A stretch of DNA of 9,209 nucleotides from Cuspidothrix sp046080125 (GTDB lineage: Bacteria; Cyanobacteriota; Cyanobacteriia; Cyanobacteriales; Nostocaceae). The position numbers and the translations under genes are program-made. Below are positions 6,108-9,209 of this stretch, piece after piece. The notes under the pieces were generated by a model that was given only the letters and a program-made list of their open reading frames with translations, was not told the DNA's origin and did not search any database. The stretch is taken from NCBI GenBank assembly GCA_046080125.1, contig JBJTTJ010000172.1, positions 1 to 9,209 of the forward strand, given 5' to 3'. How positions within the stretch are numbered: position 1 is the stretch's first letter; the number at the start of each line of letters is the position of its first letter.

Positions 6108-6136
6108 TTGAAGATATTAATCTTCTAGACTAGAAT
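6108..6136 (+). promoter_or_regulatory. Sigma70-type promoter of the DUF1825 gene, with a dyad in the spacer
   Basis: TTGAAG (6108-6113) and TAGAAT (6131-6136) are separated by exactly 17 bases, matching consensus at four and five of six positions. The spacer holds the dyad GAAGAT-ATTA-ATCTTC (6110-6125), overlapping the -35 box, followed by CTAGACTAG (6125-6133), overlapping the -10. A repressor site is possible but unproven. The leader would be about 55 bases. CAAGTAGT is also repeated at 6062-6069 and 6100-6107. Confidence 0.5.
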
Positions 6137-6197
6137 AGGATATGGGGATAAAGTTTGAAGCTACTAAACTAATAGCACTCAGTTAAATTAAAACACA

Positions 6198-6521
6198 ATG
6201 GGATTCTTCGACTCTGAAATAGTGCAGCAAGAGGCCAAGCAGTTGTTTGAAGATTATCAAGCACTTATTCAACTTGGCAACAGCTACGGCAAATTTGACC
6301 GCGAGGGAAAAAAGCTGTTTATTGAGCAAATGGAAACCCTAATGGACAGATATCGCGTCTTTATGAAGCGGTTCGAGTTATCAGAGGATTTCATGGCACA
6401 AATGACCATACAGCAACTAAAGACCCAGCTAGGTCAGTTTGGTGTTACCCCACAGCAAATGTTTGAACAAATGAATGTCACTCTAGAAAGGATGAAAGCA
6501 GAATTAGAAAAAACACAATGA
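6198..6521 (+). CDS. DUF1825 family protein, conserved in cyanobacteria
   Basis: A 107-residue soluble, highly charged, almost entirely helical protein with no membrane segment. It matches the cyanobacterial DUF1825 family from end to end: the opening GFFDSEIVQQEAKQLFEDY (2-20), then YGKFDREGKKLFIEQME (30-46), FMKRFELSEDFMAQMT (55-70) and LGQFGVTPQQMFEQMN (78-93). The family has normal length here and no frameshift. No enzyme motif can be seen and the function is not known; very high conservation across cyanobacteria suggests a core role. The ATG at 6198 is fixed by the family N-terminus; there is no Shine-Dalgarno sequence. A promoter is recognisable about 60 bases upstream. The gene converges on the penicillin-binding protein gene with only 24 bases between stop codons and no visible terminator. 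Confidence 0.92.
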   Translation: MGFFDSEIVQQEAKQLFEDYQALIQLGNSYGKFDREGKKLFIEQMETLMDRYRVFMKRFELSEDFMAQMTIQQLKTQLGQFGVTPQQMFEQMNVTLERMKAELEKTQ

Positions 6522-6545
6522 TGGTTAACTGCTTCCTATTCCCTC

Positions 6546-8468
6546 TTAATTGGATTTAGGACGTGGGAATTGAGAAGGTGATTTAAACTTTTCCACAGGT
6601 ACACCTTTGAGTGCTTTTGTCATAAAGTCGCGCCATATAGGGGCTACCATCACACCACCGGTTGCTCCACGTGCTAGTTGCTTATTATCATCTCTACCCA
6701 CCCAGACAGCCGTAGTTAATTGTGGCACAGTACCTACAAACCAAATATCCTTTTCCGAGGATGTAGTTCCTGTCTTACCGGCAGCAGGTCGGTCTATCGC
6801 CGCACCTTTACCTGTGCCCTCAGTAACAACAGATTGCATTACGTCAACTATCGCTGCTGAAGCCCAAGGATCAAGAACTTGTTTTGGTTTGGGTGTATTA
6901 TCAAGAAGTACATTCCCCGCACTATCTGTAATGCGGACGATAACTGTAGGTGGTGACTGCCAGCCATAATTGGCAAAGGTAGCGTAAGCACTAGCCATTT
7001 CTAGGGGAGTGACACCAATAGCACCCAAAGGTAAAGATGTAACTGGTTCCATAGGACTCATAATCCCCAAAGTTCGGCAGGTTTCAATAACTTTGTTCAT
7101 CCCTATCGCTTTACCAACTTTAATGACCGGAATGTTGCGAGACTGGGCTAGGGCGGTGCGAATTGACATTGCTCCCGAAAACCCCCCATCGTAGTTCTTC
7201 GGATAATACCACCCATTACCATCTTGGTAGCTGACTGGAGCATCTATAACTGTGGTATCTGGGGCATATTTGCCTGTAGCAAAGGCGGCATAATATACGA
7301 AGGGCTTGAAGGAAGAACCTGGTTGGCGTTGGGCTTGGGTAGCTCGGTTAAACTCACTAACTTTATAATCTACGCCACCAACAAGGGCTTTGACAAAGTG
7401 TGTCCGAGGATCAATTGCTACCAAAGCCATTTGATTTTTAGATAAACCCTGTGACTGAAGCTTTTGATGCCAGTCTTTGATGGTTTCTTCGGCCATGATT
7501 TGGAATTTGGCATCAACAGTAGTTTGCACGCGCATTCCCCCCTTCAACAGGGCATCACGGCCAAATTTTTTCGCTAGTTCCTGGGCTACACTATTGGTGA
7601 CATAAGGGGAAGCACTACCCTGAAAAGACCTAATTCTGCCCAGCTTAATCTGTTGTTTGAGGGCATCATCATACTCTTTTTGGCTAATCCAACCTAATTC
7701 TATCATTCGTCCTAGCACTTCTTTTTGCTTCTGTTTAGCCAATTTCATATTCGTAAAGGGGCTAAACTCTTCCGGTGCTTGGATTAGACCCGCCATCATG
7801 GCTGATTCACCCAAAGTCAAAGATTCTGCCGATTTATTAAAATAACTACGTGCTGCTGTTTGGGCACCGTAATTATTATGACCCCAATAAACCTGATTGA
7901 GGTACATTTCTAATATCTCGTTTTTGGAAAGAATTTGCTCTAAACGAATTGCTAGGACAGCTTCGGCTAATTTACGGGTAAAAGCTCGCTTCTGTGATAA
8001 AAATAGGTTTTTAACCAACTGCATGGTGATTGTAGAACCACCTTCTTTGACCCCACCTGCTACCATATTTACGACAATGGCACGACCCACACCAGTGGGA
8101 TTAATCCCATGGTGATCATAAAAGTGTCCATCTTCACTGGCTAAAACGGCGCGTTTCAAGTTAGGGGAAATTCTATCAAGGGGTACTACTTCTCGGTTGG
8201 CTTCTCCGTGAATACTGGTTAAAAGCTTACCTTTTATATCATATATATAAGTTGTTTCTGGGGGGAAAAAGTTTTTTATTTGTCTAACATCTGGTAAATT
8301 ACGGAAACTAATAGCTAAACCTACGAGTCCCCCTGCGACAACAGAGCTTGCTAGAAGCGTGATAGATAACAGTGTACCGCCTGTTATCTGACCCACTCCT
8401 TTAAAAAACTCAAATCCAGATGTAGCTTGCTCTTGTGGTTGTTTATTATCAAAAGTCCTAGACGACAC
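6546..8468 (-). CDS. Class A penicillin-binding protein (PBP1A-type glycosyltransferase/transpeptidase)
   Basis: This bifunctional 640-residue murein synthase polymerises lipid II and cross-links peptide stems at the outer face of the plasma membrane. A short cytoplasmic tail and one membrane helix (about 31-54) anchor it. The GT51 glycosyltransferase domain (about 75-250) shows SEDGHFYDHHG (111-121, catalytic Glu112), GGSTITMQLVKN (143-154) and EMYLNQVYWG (187-196). The transpeptidase domain (about 345-620) shows SSFK (385-388, nucleophile Ser385), SRN (443-445) and KTGTT (565-569). All catalytic motifs are intact and the length is normal. The start is GTG at 8468, the first possible codon after an in-frame TGA; the nearest Shine-Dalgarno-like run (GAGGA) is about 12 bases upstream, rather far. 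A TATAAT box lies further upstream (complement of 8541-8546). Cyanobacteria carry several such PBPs; which paralogue this is cannot be decided from sequence alone, so no symbol is given. Confidence 0.95.
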   Translation of the reverse strand: MSSRTFDNKQPQEQATSGFEFFKGVGQITGGTLLSITLLASSVVAGGLVGLAISFRNLPDVRQIKNFFPPETTYIYDIKGKLLTSIHGEANREVVPLDRISPNLKRAVLASEDGHFYDHHGINPTGVGRAIVVNMVAGGVKEGGSTITMQLVKNLFLSQKRAFTRKLAEAVLAIRLEQILSKNEILEMYLNQVYWGHNNYGAQTAARSYFNKSAESLTLGESAMMAGLIQAPEEFSPFTNMKLAKQKQKEVLGRMIELGWISQKEYDDALKQQIKLGRIRSFQGSASPYVTNSVAQELAKKFGRDALLKGGMRVQTTVDAKFQIMAEETIKDWHQKLQSQGLSKNQMALVAIDPRTHFVKALVGGVDYKVSEFNRATQAQRQPGSSFKPFVYYAAFATGKYAPDTTVIDAPVSYQDGNGWYYPKNYDGGFSGAMSIRTALAQSRNIPVIKVGKAIGMNKVIETCRTLGIMSPMEPVTSLPLGAIGVTPLEMASAYATFANYGWQSPPTVIVRITDSAGNVLLDNTPKPKQVLDPWASAAIVDVMQSVVTEGTGKGAAIDRPAAGKTGTTSSEKDIWFVGTVPQLTTAVWVGRDDNKQLARGATGGVMVAPIWRDFMTKALKGVPVEKFKSPSQFPRPKSN

Positions 8469-8641
8469 GGCGATTTCACTTCCTCACTTGTAGATTTAAA
8501 TGTAATTGATTAAATGGAAAAACACAGTTAATTCTTGAAAATTATAGTAGTCTAGCAGCACGGAAAACGGATAATTGGTTATTGAACATAACAAACTTAA
8601 CTTTTAGAGTGGAAACTATAGTTAATAGGGAATTTCTTAGT
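8469..8641. promoter_or_regulatory. Divergent promoter region between the PBP gene and tyrS
   Basis: On the minus strand a perfect TATAAT (complement of 8541-8546) is about 72 bases from the PBP start, but no good -35 stands 16-18 bases behind it. On the plus strand TTGAAC (8582-8587) and TAGAGT (8605-8610) have a 17-base spacer but weak matches; TATAGT (8617-8622) is an alternative -10. AGGGA (8627-8631) is the probable tyrS ribosome-binding site, 10 bases from the ATG. No riboswitch or T-box-like structure is seen. Confidence 0.35.
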
Positions 8642-9209
8642 ATGACGCAAAATTTCTCTTGGTTGCATCGTGGTGTGGCAGAAATTTTTCCGCAACCCCA
8701 TGGCGGTGATAATGAGACGGAAAGTTTGGAAAAGCGGTTACTTAATTCTGACCGTCCTTTAAGAATTAAACTGGGTATTGACCCAACGGGGGCAGATATT
8801 CATCTTGGCCATAGTATTCCTGTGCGGAAGTTACGAGCTTTTCAAGATGCTGGTCATACGGCAGTTCTCATTATTGGTGATTTTACGGCACGTATTGGTG
8901 ATCCTACTGGTAAATCTGAGGTACGTCGTCAGCTTACGGAAGCAGATGTCGCACAAAATGCCCAAACTTATCTTGATCAAGTATGTCCTATTTTGGATTT
9001 TAATACCCCCGGTAGGCTTGAGGTACGTTATAACTCAGAATGGCTTTCTCGTCTAGATTTAGGCAAAACTTTAGAGTTACTTTCTACCATGACTGTGGGA
9101 CAAATGTTAGCTAAGGAAGGTTTTTCGGAACGTTATCAACAAGAGAATCCTATTTTTCTCCATGAGTTCCTGTATCCACTGATGCAAGGTTATGATTCCG
9201 TGGCTGTGG
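8642..9209 (+). CDS. tyrS: Tyrosyl-tRNA synthetase, 5' part (runs off the window)
   Basis: An ATG at 8642 opens a frame that stays open to the end of the window, giving 189 residues of a class I aminoacyl-tRNA synthetase that charges tRNA-Tyr with tyrosine. Visible signatures are GIDPTGADIHLGH (45-57), with the HIGH-type ATP motif HLGH at 54-57, then IIGDFTARIGDPTGKS (77-92), MTVGQMLAKE (150-159) and the tyrosine-pocket segment LYPLMQGYDSV (177-187). These match the bacterial TyrRS subtype with a GDFTARIGDP core. The KMSKS loop and any S4-like RNA-binding tail lie beyond the edge. AGGGA sits 10 bases upstream. The gene is transcribed away from the PBP gene across a 173-base gap. It is intact as far as can be read. 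Confidence 0.96.
   Translation, partial: MTQNFSWLHRGVAEIFPQPHGGDNETESLEKRLLNSDRPLRIKLGIDPTGADIHLGHSIPVRKLRAFQDAGHTAVLIIGDFTARIGDPTGKSEVRRQLTEADVAQNAQTYLDQVCPILDFNTPGRLEVRYNSEWLSRLDLGKTLELLSTMTVGQMLAKEGFSERYQQENPIFLHEFLYPLMQGYDSVAV

Noticed and set aside
6607..8115. Several plus-strand frames across the PBP gene (6607-6969, 7009-7194, 7224-7445, 7657-7845, 7897-8115)
   Set aside because: All lie antisense to an intact penicillin-binding protein with complete motifs; they are shadows.
8469..8641. T-box or other leader control element before tyrS
   Set aside because: The plus-strand leader is short, with no conserved T-box sequence or terminator hairpin, and T-boxes are not expected in cyanobacteria.
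8778..9056. Plus-strand frame of 92 codons inside tyrS
   Set aside because: It overlaps tyrS in another frame on the same strand; the tyrS frame has all family motifs.

Overview
The window looks like chromosomal DNA of a filamentous, probably heterocyst-forming cyanobacterium (Nostocales: Nostoc/Anabaena/Dolichospermum type). The reasons are six copies of the HIP1 octamer GCGATCGC in about 9.2 kb, an AT-rich composition, a DUF1825-type protein (a small family I know only from cyanobacteria and relatives), a bCNG-type MscS channel, a Tll0287-like haem protein, and short heptamer tracts of the TTCCCTG and CAGTGAA types that are common between genes in this group. The genus is inference.

Layout. 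(1) 1-1198, minus strand: the first codons of an unidentified gene lie directly downstream of a VWA-domain membrane protein. (2) 1199-1404: a gap with a heptamer tract and a near-perfect 41-bp palindrome. (3) 1405-4074, minus strand: a probable two-gene operon of a membrane-anchored c-type haem sensor (Tll0287-like/DUF3365, CxxCH, HAMP-like tail, no output domain) followed by an MscS-family channel with a C-terminal cyclic-nucleotide-binding-like domain. That domain is split by an inserted helical module. A good sigma70-type promoter lies upstream. (4) 4075-4438: a gene-free gap with repeats. (5) 4439-5011, plus strand: signal peptidase I. (6) 5033-6015, minus strand: a helix-hairpin-helix protein and a TM2/SHOCT membrane protein. 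(7) 6198-6521, plus strand: the DUF1825 protein behind a promoter with a small dyad. (8) 6546-8468, minus strand: a class A penicillin-binding protein, divergent from (9) tyrS, whose 5' part runs off the window at 9209.

Most of the window is housekeeping: protein export, cell-wall synthesis and tRNA charging. The part most worth study is the haem-sensor/channel pair. The sensor has no recognisable output domain, and the channel's ligand-binding domain lacks the usual cyclic-nucleotide phosphate-binding arginine. This suggests, as inference only, that a redox or gas signal could be passed to an ion channel through protein contact or a different ligand. I see no CRISPR array, tRNA, rRNA, transposase or phage gene.
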